Of a stretch of DNA of 64,000 nt, positions 55,323-64,000 are shown in pieces. The stretch is from DATKFM01 sp963851215 (lineage in GTDB: Bacteria > Pseudomonadota > Alphaproteobacteria > Dongiales > Dongiaceae): assembly GCA_963851215.1 (NCBI GenBank), contig CAWKOG010000019.1:1-64000 (forward strand), written 5' to 3'. A program made the translations under genes and the position numbers. The notes under the pieces are model-generated. The model searched no databases, was not told where the DNA came from, and saw only the letters and a program-made list of their open reading frames with translations. The number at the start of each line of letters is the position of its first letter. The stretch's first letter is position 1.

Positions 55323-56468
55323 ATGTCGACCAATGAAGACATCCGCTTTCTGGTCGGGCTCGCCCGCGACAAATCCGTCGAGGGGCGCAAGCGTCTGGTC
55401 GCCGTCGTCAATGACATCTTCTTCTCCGACCACAGCACGCTCACCGACTATGAGCGGGCGCTGATCACCGACATCCTGCACCGCCTGATCGGCGACCTGA
55501 TCGAGCCGGTCCGCCGGGCGCTGGCCGAGCAGCTGCGCAAGGACGGTAACGGTGGCCAGAGCCTGATCGACGCCCTGCTGCAGGACGATATCGAGATGGC
55601 GGCGCCGGTGCTGCGCACCAACGAACCCTGGCTCGATGTGGAGCTGGTGGAGGTGATTCGCCACCGCGCTCTCGAGCATCAGCTCATGCAATCCATGCGC
55701 CGCACCAAGGGCGACGCCGCCAGCGACTGGGGCGTGGCCGCGGGCGACAGTGACTTCATCAAGGGCCTGCTGGACGGCAACGACGATCCCGTCACCGAGG
55801 CGGCCATGGCCTATCTGGTGGAGCAGGCCAATACGGTAGACGGCTTCCAGGAGCCGATCCTGCGCCGCAGTGATCTCAGCGACCGGCTGGTGAAGCGCAT
55901 CCTGCTCTGGATCCTGGCGGCCTTGCGCCAGCATCTGCTGGAGCGATTCGATTGCGACATGACCCGGCTCGACGATGCGGTTGAGGCCGCCGCGGCCGAT
56001 CTGATCGTCAGGATCGCCGACGAGCGCGCCTCCGCCGCCGAATCGGCAACCACGAAACTGGCCAAGTTGCTCCGCGATGCCAACCTGCTACCGCTGCCCT
56101 CCCTGGTGCAGCTACTGCGCCAGGGCGAAGTGGGCCTTTTCGTCGCCGCCCTCAGCGAAATGACGGGATTGCGGCTCACATTGATTCGCCGCCTGCTGTT
56201 CGAGTCCGGCGGCGAAGGGCTGATGACGGCCTGCCGCGCGATCGGCCTCGACAAACCCAATGCCGCAGCGATATTCCTACTCACTCGCCGGGCGCGGCCC
56301 GGCGACTGGGCGGTGGATCCTCGGGAGTTGGCGCGCGCGATGTCTATTTTCGACCGGGTCGAACCCGCGGCGGCGCAGGGTGTGGTGGCGCGCTGGCGGC
56401 GGGATCCGGATTTCCTTTGCGCTATCCGAACCGTGGAAGAGGCCCGAGCCGATGCTGCCGCGGTCTGA
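55323..56468 (+). CDS. DUF2336 domain protein
   Basis: 381 residues, all-helical. The N-terminal half (DIRFLVGLARDKSVEGRKRLVAVVNDIFFSDHSTLTDYERALITDILHRLIGDLIEPVRRALAEQL) is the DUF2336 signature of alphaproteobacteria; HEAT-like helical repeats continue to the end. The family's function is not settled, though members are linked with CtrA-regulated genes. Overlaps the kinase gene by 17 nt. Confidence 0.88.
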   Translation: MSTNEDIRFLVGLARDKSVEGRKRLVAVVNDIFFSDHSTLTDYERALITDILHRLIGDLIEPVRRALAEQLRKDGNGGQSLIDALLQDDIEMAAPVLRTNEPWLDVELVEVIRHRALEHQLMQSMRRTKGDAASDWGVAAGDSDFIKGLLDGNDDPVTEAAMAYLVEQANTVDGFQEPILRRSDLSDRLVKRILLWILAALRQHLLERFDCDMTRLDDAVEAAAADLIVRIADERASAAESATTKLAKLLRDANLLPLPSLVQLLRQGEVGLFVAALSEMTGLRLTLIRRLLFESGGEGLMTACRAIGLDKPNAAAIFLLTRRARPGDWAVDPRELARAMSIFDRVEPAAAQGVVARWRRDPDFLCAIRTVEEARADAAAV

Positions 56469-57993
56469 TTTGCCGTCGGCCGACACATCCGGCCCCCGTT
56501 CGACGGACGCCAGCCGTCCGGCGGCGACCAATCTCCCCGCCGAGTATCTGAGTCAGATCTTCCAGCAGGAACTGTTGGACCACGGGCCGGCCATGTATGT
56601 CGCCGACCTGGAAGGCCGCATCCTCTGGTCCAATGCCGGCTTCAAGCGCATGGCAGCGGCGGCCGGTGGCGGCTTCCTGCCGCTTGCCGACATCGCCGGC
56701 GAGATCGCCCTGCTCGGCAGCATGGTGTTCCGCGAAGACCTGATGCGGCTGGGCGACAGCATGCAGCGGCTGCGCTCGCGCCATGTGGCGCTGAAAGAGG
56801 GCGACGGCAAGACCGGCGCCATCGCCGGCATCATCCATGCCGCGCCGGAAGACCCCAACCGGCTGGAAACCATCGCCGACCTGCGCGACCGGATCGACGA
56901 CATGCTGCGGCTGGTGTCGGACTGGATCTGGGAAACCGATGCCCAGCTCAACCTGCTGCATATGTCGAACCGGGTGGTCGAGTTGCTGGGCTTCCACCCT
57001 CGTGAACTCGCCGGACAGAATCTGTTGAGGCTGGCCGAGGGCAGCGCCGATATCGCGGCGCTGGAACAGAGCTTCCACCGCCATTCGCCCTTCCGCCATC
57101 AGCGCTGCCAGCTTGTCGCGAAGAACGGCGAACTCAAGACGGTGCTGATCAGCGCAGTGCCGGTGTTCAACTTCCACAGCGGCGCACTCACCGGCTTCCG
57201 CGGCACGGCGACCGACGTCACCGAGTTGCGCCGCCGCGAGATCGGCCTGCAGGCGGCGAAGGAAGTGGCCGAGACTGCCAACCGGGCGAAGACCGAGTTC
57301 CTGGCCAGCATGAGCCATGAGCTCCGCACGCCGCTCAACGCCATCATCGGCTTTGCCGAGGTGATGCATATGGAACTGCTGGGGCCAATCGGCAACCGGC
57401 AATATTACGGCTATGTCGGCGACATCCATGAGAGCGCGCGGCATCTGCTGAACCTGATCAACGACATCCTGGACGTGGCAAAGATCGAGGCCGGCCGCAC
57501 GGAACTGCATGAAGCGCCACTCGACATCCGCAACATGTTCGACTCGGCGGCGCGGCTGATCCGCGAGCGCAGCCTGCGCGCTCAGGTGCAGCTGGAGATA
57601 TCTGTCGATCAAGGGTTGCCAAACTTCAGTGCCGACGAGCGGAAACTCAAGCAGGTGCTGATCAACCTGCTGTCCAACGCGGTGAAATACACGCCGGCCG
57701 GCGGCCGCATCAAGATGCAGGCGCGGCGCGACGAGGTCGGCGATCTGATCCTCACCGTCGCCGACACCGGCATCGGCATTCCGCCGGGCGCGCTGGTGAA
57801 TGTGATGGAACCCTTCGGCCAGGTGGACAACGCCATCAACCGGAAATACAGCGGCACCGGCCTCGGCCTGCCGCTGACCCGCGGGCTGGTGGAACTCCAT
57901 GGCGGGACCATGACGCTGGCCAGCGAACAGCGCGTCGGCACCACCGTGACCATCCGACTTCCCGGCAGCCGGTTCGTTCAGAGCGGACGGTAG
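56452..57993 (+). CDS. PAS-domain histidine kinase
   Basis: 513 residues, no membrane segment. Two PAS domains (about 35-135 and 145-260; WIWETDAQLNLLHMSNRVVELLGF), HisKA with phospho-acceptor His289 in MSHELRTPLNAIIGF, and HATPase with N-box Asn409 (LLSNAVKY), G1 near Asp438 (ADTGIGIP) and G2 GTGLGLPL. It starts inside the 3' end of the DUF2336 gene (17-nt overlap), so both are made together. No response regulator is nearby. It is a soluble sensor, possibly for an internal or redox signal. Confidence 0.93.
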   Translation: MLPRSDLPSADTSGPRSTDASRPAATNLPAEYLSQIFQQELLDHGPAMYVADLEGRILWSNAGFKRMAAAAGGGFLPLADIAGEIALLGSMVFREDLMRLGDSMQRLRSRHVALKEGDGKTGAIAGIIHAAPEDPNRLETIADLRDRIDDMLRLVSDWIWETDAQLNLLHMSNRVVELLGFHPRELAGQNLLRLAEGSADIAALEQSFHRHSPFRHQRCQLVAKNGELKTVLISAVPVFNFHSGALTGFRGTATDVTELRRREIGLQAAKEVAETANRAKTEFLASMSHELRTPLNAIIGFAEVMHMELLGPIGNRQYYGYVGDIHESARHLLNLINDILDVAKIEAGRTELHEAPLDIRNMFDSAARLIRERSLRAQVQLEISVDQGLPNFSADERKLKQVLINLLSNAVKYTPAGGRIKMQARRDEVGDLILTVADTGIGIPPGALVNVMEPFGQVDNAINRKYSGTGLGLPLTRGLVELHGGTMTLASEQRVGTTVTIRLPGSRFVQSGR

Positions 57994-58018
57994 CTGCGGC
58001 GCGGCGGCTGCCGCCGAC

Positions 58019-60985
58019 CTACTCCTCGACCGAAATATCCAGGATCACGCCGCCCTTGCCGTCATGCTGCAGATCGCTGGCGGCGATGCGGAAGAAGAAC
58101 TGATCCGCGGCCAACTGCTCCACCGGCTTGCCGCCCAGCTTCATTGTGACCTTGTGGTTCAGCGCGGCCAGCGGCTGGCCGTTCGCATTGCGCAGAACGA
58201 TCAGCAGATCGGCGCCGTCCGGAAAGCGCTGATTGCGCAGGATCTGCATATGGTTCTTCGCATCGTATTGGCGGAGAATTTCGCGCCGCTCTTCGACACG
58301 CTGATGATGGGGGTCATAGGCCTCCCAATAGACGCCGCTGGCGGCTAGAAAGACTTGCGTCAGCATGCGGGCCTCGGCTTCCGCCGCCAGATACTCGGCC
58401 ATCGGAACGCCCTCCAGCCATTCCGCCAGCGCCTTCTTGGTCGCCATCTTCGCAAGATCGCGGCCGACGCTATGGGCCAGTTTTCCGGCTTGGGGCGACT
58501 TCAGGACCTGCTTGAGCGCTTGGCCAAATGAAAAATTCGTCAGGCCGGCGAAGTTCCTGAACATCCCGAGCTCTCTGGCCTTCTTCAAACCGTCCTGGGC
58601 CTTCTGCAGAGACTCAAAAGCCTTGGCGGCAGCCTGCCCTTCGGTGCGGCCGACAACCCGATATCCGGTCTCCATGCTCCCTTCGATCGCCTGGCCAATG
58701 AGTTCCATATAGACGCGCGTATCACGGGCCGCGAGGTATCTGGCGATCACATAGCTTGCCGCCGGACCCGTAGCTGCGGATTTGACCGCGCGCTTGCCCG
58801 AATATTTCAGCGCATCTTCGACGTTCGCACGGATATCGGAGAACGGGCCGCCATTGCCTGTCATGATCTCGGGCGCCAAGCTCGGCTCGTAGAAAGAAGG
58901 TGGCCCGAGGATCACGGCCTCGGCAACCTTCTTTGCGCCTTCCCCGAGGGCCCCGATCGGACCGGCCTCGGCGGTCTTCTCGACGACATCGACAATGTTG
59001 AATGCTGTTTCCGTCAGCCCCTGCGCGACTGCCGAATGCATAATTCCTTTAGCGAGCCGCTGCTGCGCGTAGCTTGCAGTCTCCTGGGCTGCCAGAAACT
59101 CGGCGCGGGCATCGCGCCTCGCCCGCGCGGCGGCATCCAGGGTGGAGCCCAGGCGGGCGATCTCGCCGTCGAGGAAGGTCAGCACATCCGACGGATCCCA
59201 GGCCCGCACCTCATAGCGCATGGTGGAGCCCTCTTCGGCCTCCAGTGCGTCGATGCGGAAGGCGCCGGCGGTGAAGTTCGCCAACTCCTGCTCGGCGGCG
59301 CTGAGTTTCTCCTGAGCATGGCCGAAACCGAGTTCCGCGCCGTCGAGACGACCATGGGCGCCGTCCTGCACGGCGACCGATCCGAGAAAATCGGTCTCCG
59401 CCCGGATCTGCCCGACGAACGCGTCCTGTGCCGCCTGCACCAGGCGATCATGCTCCCGCACGAAGCCGAGATCGCGGCCCATGCGCTCGAGATCCGCGTT
59501 CATCTGCGTCAGTTCGGCGTCGAGCCGGTAGTAGGTTTCGAAAGCAGAGTCGGAGATGACATTGCCGCGACTGGCGATGATGCCGTCATAAAGCATGTTC
59601 ACGCGCCGTTGCAGGCGATCGCGCTTCTGCTCAAGTTTGCGATAGGGCGCCGACTTGTCCGCTTCGGCGGGGATATAGTTGTTAAGCTGCTCGACCGCTT
59701 CGTTGTAGCGCGACTCGGCGGCCATGAACGATTGATGCAGCCGGCGCGTGGTCCCTACGCGCTCTTCATACTCGGCGTTCCGGCTGCGGACCTCGTCGGC
59801 GGCGCGCTGTTGATCGTCCTGCGCCAGCGCAACCTTGGACCGCAGTTCCGACTGCTTCTGCTCCCAGCCCTTGTAGCTGATCGCCAAGCTCACGATCTGG
59901 TAATCCTGGTTCCGCGGCTTGCCCGCAAGCGCAATCGCCACATCGTAGGGATCATGCACCCGCGAGACCTGCAGATCGTTGGCGCCGTAGGTGACATGCT
60001 GCGAGCCCCAGCGTCCGGTCAACGCCGCCGCATCGCGGCAGGTTTCCAGGCGCAGCGTGAAGAACAAACCCATGCCCGCTAGTTGCTGCCGTACGGCCGC
60101 AGGCAACTCGGGGCCAATATCGGCCGCCTCCGTGATGGCATGCCGCGCATCGATCTTGCCCAGCCGATAGCTGCCCTCATAGGCGAGCTTGTGGCCGTCG
60201 GCTCGGGTTTCGGTCAGCGTGATGCGATCGCCGCTGCCGTCGATCTTCCAGGCCGACCCGCGGCCTCTCCAATCGCCGTTCAGTCGCTCCCGCACCTTCA
60301 CCGCATCGGCTTGGGTCATCACGCAGGGGGCGTCCGGCTCGATGCGGCGTTCCAGTCCGTCGCCGCCGGCTTTCGCTCTTGTATGCGCCGCGCCGTCGAA
60401 CACGACCCGCGCCGGCTGACCATCCGGCCCTTGTTCCAAAGTAACCTCGACGATTGTCTTGCCGGCGGCGACGGCGTCGGCAATGTCGATGCGATAGCCG
60501 TCGCCCTGGACGGCATGATTCACTGTCGGCGCCGGCTGGCCGCCGCCCACATCGACCGCGGCGTCGATCAGCTGATCCAGGGCCTGACCCGTCGGCACCG
60601 CGCGGCCCGCCGCCTTGTAGAGCGCCGCAATCGCCTCGCCGACGGCATCGCGTTCGCCGCTGACGACGGCATCATGGACGGCGCCGACCTGATCGCCGAA
60701 CTGCTTCGCCCGCGGCCCCAACAGCAGCGCGCGGCCATAGGCATCCAACAGCGCGATATTGCCCGGCTGCGGCGGTCGCGCCGCGCCGGCAAATCCGGCC
60801 CTCTGCAGCGCCTCGACGGCGCTGCGGTAGGTGGCGGGATCGGCGCCAGGGGGCGGCCGGTCGGCGGAGGTCCCGGACAACAGATCGGAGACCGCACCCA
60901 TGGTGAAGGCGTCGATGTCGGCGGCGCGCCCCGGCGGCGCGGCCAGCATCAGGCCGAGGATGATTGCGCAGACGAGCCGTTTCAC
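58019..60985 (-). CDS. Large exported coiled-coil protein, partner of VWA protein
   Basis: About 988 residues from the GTG at 60985 (GGGG 6 nt upstream); a TTG at 61030 overlapping the upstream stop is the alternative. Signal peptide VKRLVCAIILGLMLAAPPGRA, so it is exported. The N-terminal third is mixed, with two LxGxW segments (ERLNGDWRGRGSAW, AALTGRWGSQHV). Residues about 372-590 and 605-645 are long charged coiled coil (KLEQKRDRLQRRVNML; EAVEQLNN). A short hydrophobic/Gly-Ala part (about 650-760) follows, then another helical region and a small beta-rich end with FRIAASDLQHDGKGGVILDISVEE. I recognise no family. It is the second gene of a two-gene unit with the VWA protein. Confidence 0.8.
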   Translation of the reverse strand: MKRLVCAIILGLMLAAPPGRAADIDAFTMGAVSDLLSGTSADRPPPGADPATYRSAVEALQRAGFAGAARPPQPGNIALLDAYGRALLLGPRAKQFGDQVGAVHDAVVSGERDAVGEAIAALYKAAGRAVPTGQALDQLIDAAVDVGGGQPAPTVNHAVQGDGYRIDIADAVAAGKTIVEVTLEQGPDGQPARVVFDGAAHTRAKAGGDGLERRIEPDAPCVMTQADAVKVRERLNGDWRGRGSAWKIDGSGDRITLTETRADGHKLAYEGSYRLGKIDARHAITEAADIGPELPAAVRQQLAGMGLFFTLRLETCRDAAALTGRWGSQHVTYGANDLQVSRVHDPYDVAIALAGKPRNQDYQIVSLAISYKGWEQKQSELRSKVALAQDDQQRAADEVRSRNAEYEERVGTTRRLHQSFMAAESRYNEAVEQLNNYIPAEADKSAPYRKLEQKRDRLQRRVNMLYDGIIASRGNVISDSAFETYYRLDAELTQMNADLERMGRDLGFVREHDRLVQAAQDAFVGQIRAETDFLGSVAVQDGAHGRLDGAELGFGHAQEKLSAAEQELANFTAGAFRIDALEAEEGSTMRYEVRAWDPSDVLTFLDGEIARLGSTLDAAARARRDARAEFLAAQETASYAQQRLAKGIMHSAVAQGLTETAFNIVDVVEKTAEAGPIGALGEGAKKVAEAVILGPPSFYEPSLAPEIMTGNGGPFSDIRANVEDALKYSGKRAVKSAATGPAASYVIARYLAARDTRVYMELIGQAIEGSMETGYRVVGRTEGQAAAKAFESLQKAQDGLKKARELGMFRNFAGLTNFSFGQALKQVLKSPQAGKLAHSVGRDLAKMATKKALAEWLEGVPMAEYLAAEAEARMLTQVFLAASGVYWEAYDPHHQRVEERREILRQYDAKNHMQILRNQRFPDGADLLIVLRNANGQPLAALNHKVTMKLGGKPVEQLAADQFFFRIAASDLQHDGKGGVILDISVEE

Positions 60986-61026
60986 GATCAGCCCCGCATT
61001 TCCAGCCGCATCATTGCGGCACGACC

Positions 61027-63468
61027 TCAAGGTGTCGGCTGACCGATCGCCCGGAACTCATAGGCCGCGATGTAGCCGCCGCCGTGATCCGTCTTCAGCA
61101 CGACCTTCAGATAGCGCGCCGTCACCGGCGCGAAAGCGAAGCGCTGATAGGGCGACTGCATCATCTTCTGGTTCTGGGCGGTGAACTGGCCGATGGAGCG
61201 GAATGGGCCAGTCGGACTGTCATCGGCCACGAGCAGTTCGAAATCCTTGAGGTTGTACTGATCCGTGCCGGGAATCAGCACCTCGAACGCCTCGAGCGTC
61301 GCCGGCTGCTCGTCGCGGAAGGCCCAGATGCCTTCGCCGTTATAGGTCGTCGCGCGCCCCTCGCCGCCATCATTGAGCTTCAGCCATTCGTCATTGGGCG
61401 CGCCCAGCAGCATGCCGCCATTGGCCTGGGCCAGAATGTCGATCCCCGCGGACGCCGCAGCCGGAGCGGCCGGCGCCCCAGCAGCGGCGGTTTCGTCGAT
61501 CTGGCCGAACAGACGCAGGTCGTAGGCCGCGACGTATCCACCGCCGTGATCGGTCTTGAAAACCACCTTCAAGTACTTTGCCGTCACCGGTGCGAAGGTG
61601 AAACGCTGATAGGGCGACTGAATCATCTTCATGTTCTGGGTGGTGAACTGGCCGATGGAGCGGAATGCGCCCGTGGGCCCTTCGTCGCCGACCAGAAGCT
61701 CGAAGTCCTTCAGATTGTATTGATCCTGCCCGGGAATCAGCACCTCGAAGGATTCGAACGTGGCGGGCTTTTCACCGCTGAAAGCCCAGATGCCTTCGCC
61801 GGCATAAGTAGTGGCGCGGTCCGCGGCGCCATCGTTGAGCTTCGTCCATTCGTCGTTGGGCGCCGCCAGCAGCATGCCGCCATTCGCCTGGGCGAGAAGA
61901 TCGAGGCCCGCCGGCGCCGCTGCGACCGCCGCACCGGCGGCCGCCTCGTCGATCTGCCCGAATAGCCGCAGGTCATAAGCTGCAACATAACCGCCACCAT
62001 GATCGGTCATGAAGACGACCTTGAGGAACTTCGCAGTCACGGGCGCGAAGGCGAATCGCTGATAGGGCGACTGCATCATCTTCAGATTCTGGGTCGAGAA
62101 CTTGCCGATGGAACGGAAGGTGCCCGCCGGGCCCTCGTCGCCGACCAGCAGCTCGAAGTCTTTCAGGTTGTATTGATCAGATCCGGGGATCAGCACCTCG
62201 AACATGTCGAATGTCGCCGGTTTTCCGTCCATGAAGCCCCAGACGCCGGCGCCGGCATAGGTTGTGGCCCTGTCGGCCGCACCGTCATTGAGCTTCATCC
62301 ACTCGTCATTGGGCGCCGCGAGGAGCTGACCGCCATGGGCCAGCGACAGCAGGTCGATTCCCGCAGGCTCCTGCGCCGCAGCGCCCGCCGCAGCCGCTTC
62401 GTCAACCGTTCCCTGGACGCGGAACTCGTGGGAGGCGATGTAGCCGCCGCCATGATCGGAGATCAGAACAACCTTCAGATAGCGCGCCGTCACCGGCGCG
62501 AAGGTGAATTTCTGATAGGGCGACTGCATCATCTTCATGTTCTGGGTCGAGAACTTGCCGATGGAACGGAAGGTCCCGAGCGGCCCTTCATCGCCGACCA
62601 GCAACTCGAAATCCTTCAAGTTGTAGCCATCGGCGGCGGGGATCAGAACTTCAAAAGTGCCGAATGTCGCCGGCTTGCCGTCACGGAAAGCCCAGACGCC
62701 GCCGCCGCTATAGGTCGTCGCGCGCTCCTCGGCGCTGTCATTGAGCTTGATCCATTCGTCGTTGGGCGCGGCCAGCAGCACGCCGCCATTGCGCTGCGCC
62801 AGGATATTGTTGTCCGGTTCCGCCGCCTTCTGCGCTACCTGGGTGAGGGCCGTGGTCAGCCCGGTCATGCCTTGGGCATCGTAATACTGGCCGCCGGTGA
62901 TGTCGGGAACGCACTGGATCAGCGCGCGCTGCTTCTCCGACAGGGTGAAGCCGACGATATCCACTTTGAGATTGAACCCGGCGTCGCGCAATTCCTGTGC
63001 CGCTGCGCAAGGATCGCCCTTGCATTCCTCGATGCCGTCAGTGACCAGGACGATGCGGTTGTCCTGGCCCTTCAGCGCCGCAAAGCTGCGCTGTGCCTGC
63101 CGCAGGGATTCGGCGATCGGCGTTTCGCCCTTGGCGCGAAGCCCGGCGATGCGCTTGGAGATCGCCGCCGCATCGTCGGCGCCGATGGGCGAGGCCAGCT
63201 CGATATCCGTGCAATCCTTTGCCTTGCGATGGCCGTAAAGTAGCAGTCCCAGCCGGGCATCCGGCGGCATGGCGGTCAGCGCCTCTGCCATCGCCTTCTT
63301 GGCGGCGTCCATGCGGCTTTCGCCGGTCTCCAGCTTCTTCTTCATGGAGCCCGAGGCATCGACGATGAAGAGGACGTTCGTCTCCGCCATGGCGGGCCGG
63401 ACGAGGCCGCCGCTGAGCATCAGAACGGCGGCGAATGCGCTGATGACCGTAAGGCTGCGTGAAATCAT
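61027..63468 (-). CDS. Exported VWA protein with four tandem repeat domains
   Basis: 813 residues from the ATG at 63468 (GGGAGGGG 5 nt upstream). Signal peptide MISRSLTVISAFAAVLMLSGGLVRPAMA. Residues about 30-215 are a von Willebrand A domain with a complete MIDAS: Asp37/Ser39/Ser41 (DASGS), Thr116 (GETP), Asp144 (VTDG). Then come four tandem copies of a ~134-residue module at about 221-353, 371-504, 521-655 and 675-810, joined by Ala/Pro-rich linkers. Each has the phrases APNDEW.KLND, RATTY, EVLIP..D.YNLKDFELLV, FRSIG.F..QN, SPYQ.F.FAPVTA.YLKVV and DHGGGY. The pattern (LKDFELLV, TA.YLKVV) fits an F5/8 C-type galactose-binding beta-sandwich. VWA and carbohydrate-type modules suggest surface adhesion; this is inference. 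It is first in the unit with the coiled-coil gene. Confidence 0.88.
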   Translation of the reverse strand: MISRSLTVISAFAAVLMLSGGLVRPAMAETNVLFIVDASGSMKKKLETGESRMDAAKKAMAEALTAMPPDARLGLLLYGHRKAKDCTDIELASPIGADDAAAISKRIAGLRAKGETPIAESLRQAQRSFAALKGQDNRIVLVTDGIEECKGDPCAAAQELRDAGFNLKVDIVGFTLSEKQRALIQCVPDITGGQYYDAQGMTGLTTALTQVAQKAAEPDNNILAQRNGGVLLAAPNDEWIKLNDSAEERATTYSGGGVWAFRDGKPATFGTFEVLIPAADGYNLKDFELLVGDEGPLGTFRSIGKFSTQNMKMMQSPYQKFTFAPVTARYLKVVLISDHGGGYIASHEFRVQGTVDEAAAAGAAAQEPAGIDLLSLAHGGQLLAAPNDEWMKLNDGAADRATTYAGAGVWGFMDGKPATFDMFEVLIPGSDQYNLKDFELLVGDEGPAGTFRSIGKFSTQNLKMMQSPYQRFAFAPVTAKFLKVVFMTDHGGGYVAAYDLRLFGQIDEAAAGAAVAAAPAGLDLLAQANGGMLLAAPNDEWTKLNDGAADRATTYAGEGIWAFSGEKPATFESFEVLIPGQDQYNLKDFELLVGDEGPTGAFRSIGQFTTQNMKMIQSPYQRFTFAPVTAKYLKVVFKTDHGGGYVAAYDLRLFGQIDETAAAGAPAAPAAASAGIDILAQANGGMLLGAPNDEWLKLNDGGEGRATTYNGEGIWAFRDEQPATLEAFEVLIPGTDQYNLKDFELLVADDSPTGPFRSIGQFTAQNQKMMQSPYQRFAFAPVTARYLKVVLKTDHGGGYIAAYEFRAIGQPTP

Positions 63469-63553
63469 ATTGCCCCTCCCCCGAAAGGCGTCATGACGGG
63501 CGCGACGATGTCGAGATAGCCGGAAAAGTCCATTCCACAATGTTTTGGAATGG

Positions 63554-63568
63554 TTAACAAAATACTAA
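63554..63568. promoter_or_regulatory. Near-consensus CtrA-type box upstream of VWA gene
   Basis: TTAA CAAAATA CTAA, one mismatch from TTAA-N7-TTAA, lies 86-100 bp upstream of the VWA ATG in the only AT-rich part of the 160-bp pgk-VWA gap. The distance is similar to that of the perfect site at 12887 from its gene. Confidence 0.3.
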
Positions 63569-63625
63569 GCGCCGCTGGACAAGACAGGAAAAAGATCAGG
63601 GGTGGGCGGGCGTGCCCCCGCGCCG

Positions 63626-64000
63626 CTAGCTCTTGAGCGCTCCGACGCCCGGCAGGTCCTTGCCTTCCAGCCATTCCAAAAACGCGCCGCCGGCGGTGGA
63701 AACATAGGTGAATTTCTCCACGACTCCCGCCTGGGCCAGCGCTGCCACCGTATCGCCGCCGCCGGCGACGGTGAGCAATTTCCCTTCCGCCGTGAGATTC
63801 GCCGCCGCCTTGGCGATGGCGACGGTGGCGGCTTCGAAGGGGGGCGTCTCGAAGGCGCCGACCGGGCCGTTCCATACCAGCGTGCGGCAAGCGGCGAGGC
63901 GTTCAATGATCGCCGTTACCGTCGCAGGGCCGATATCGAAGATCCTGTCCTCTTTGCCCACCTCGGTGACGGCGAGCGTCTTGGTGGGCAGGTTCGGCTT
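63626..64000 (-). CDS. pgk: Phosphoglycerate kinase, C-terminal part
   Basis: The last 124 codons or so; the gene continues past the right edge. RIFDIGPATV, TLVWNGPVGAFE and the late motif LLTVAGGGDTVAALAQAG...FTYVSTAGGAFLEWLEGKDLPGVGAL are diagnostic of the C-terminal nucleotide-binding domain of PGK. Runs toward the VWA gene in the same direction with a 157-bp gap. Confidence 0.96.
   Translation of the reverse strand, partial: KPNLPTKTLAVTEVGKEDRIFDIGPATVTAIIERLAACRTLVWNGPVGAFETPPFEAATVAIAKAAANLTAEGKLLTVAGGGDTVAALAQAGVVEKFTYVSTAGGAFLEWLEGKDLPGVGALKS

Overview
The window is from a high-GC alphaproteobacterium, most like the Rhodospirillales. The gene orders mdh-sucC-sucD-sucA-sucB-lpd, sdhC-sdhD-sdhA-sdhB, ffh-rpsP-rimM-trmD-rplS-leuC-leuD-leuB-asd and dapF-mtaB-ftsY are typical of that group. 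So are the malyl-CoA lyase/mesaconyl-CoA hydratase pair, the DUF1127 and DUF2336 proteins and the TTAA-N7-TTAA (CtrA-type) sites. I cannot name a genus. I see no tRNA, rRNA, CRISPR array, prophage or intact insertion sequence.

Layout. 0-10 kb (minus strand) is a 2-oxoglutarate-to-oxaloacetate block: malate dehydrogenase, a 34-residue lysine-rich mini-protein, succinyl-CoA synthetase, 2-oxoglutarate dehydrogenase E1/E2, a C39-like protein and dihydrolipoyl dehydrogenase. 10-16.4 kb adds zapE, a large lipoprotein and the succinate dehydrogenase operon, so nearly the whole second half of the TCA cycle is encoded in 16 kb. 16.4-17.3 kb has no convincing gene but is packed with hairpins and is a candidate structured RNA. 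17.3-20 kb carries a DUF3592 membrane protein and two ethylmalonyl-CoA-pathway-type genes. 20-25 kb has pdxY, small stress-type or secreted proteins, asd and a palindromic intergenic element. 25-34.4 kb holds leucine biosynthesis joined to ribosome, tRNA-modification and SRP genes. 34.4-48.3 kb is more accessory: a tiny ORF with an 18-nt match to the 16S rRNA 3' end, an RTX remnant, an aldo/keto reductase, regulators, a patatin lipoprotein, transporters and a decayed toxin-antitoxin pair. 48.3-58 kb returns to housekeeping (dapF, mtaB, ftsY), followed by a methyltransferase, a DMT transporter, a NUDIX protein and a DUF2336/histidine-kinase pair. 58-63.5 kb is a two-gene unit of large exported proteins: a von Willebrand A protein with four tandem ~134-residue modules and a 988-residue coiled-coil protein. 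The window ends inside pgk.

A feature of the whole window is a set of single-base frameshifts in genes that should be intact and often essential (sucB, sdhA, zapE, ffh, dapF twice, ftsY twice, mtaB and others). Almost all are +1. This pattern fits uncorrected insertion errors in the assembly better than gene loss. I annotate these as whole genes and give the shift positions. The toxin-antitoxin pair and the RTX fragment look genuinely decayed.

The best candidates for something undescribed are the exported VWA/coiled-coil pair (58.0-63.5 kb), the hairpin-rich stretch at 16.77-17.28 kb, the tiny ORF at 34705 and the lysine-rich mini-protein at 8817.
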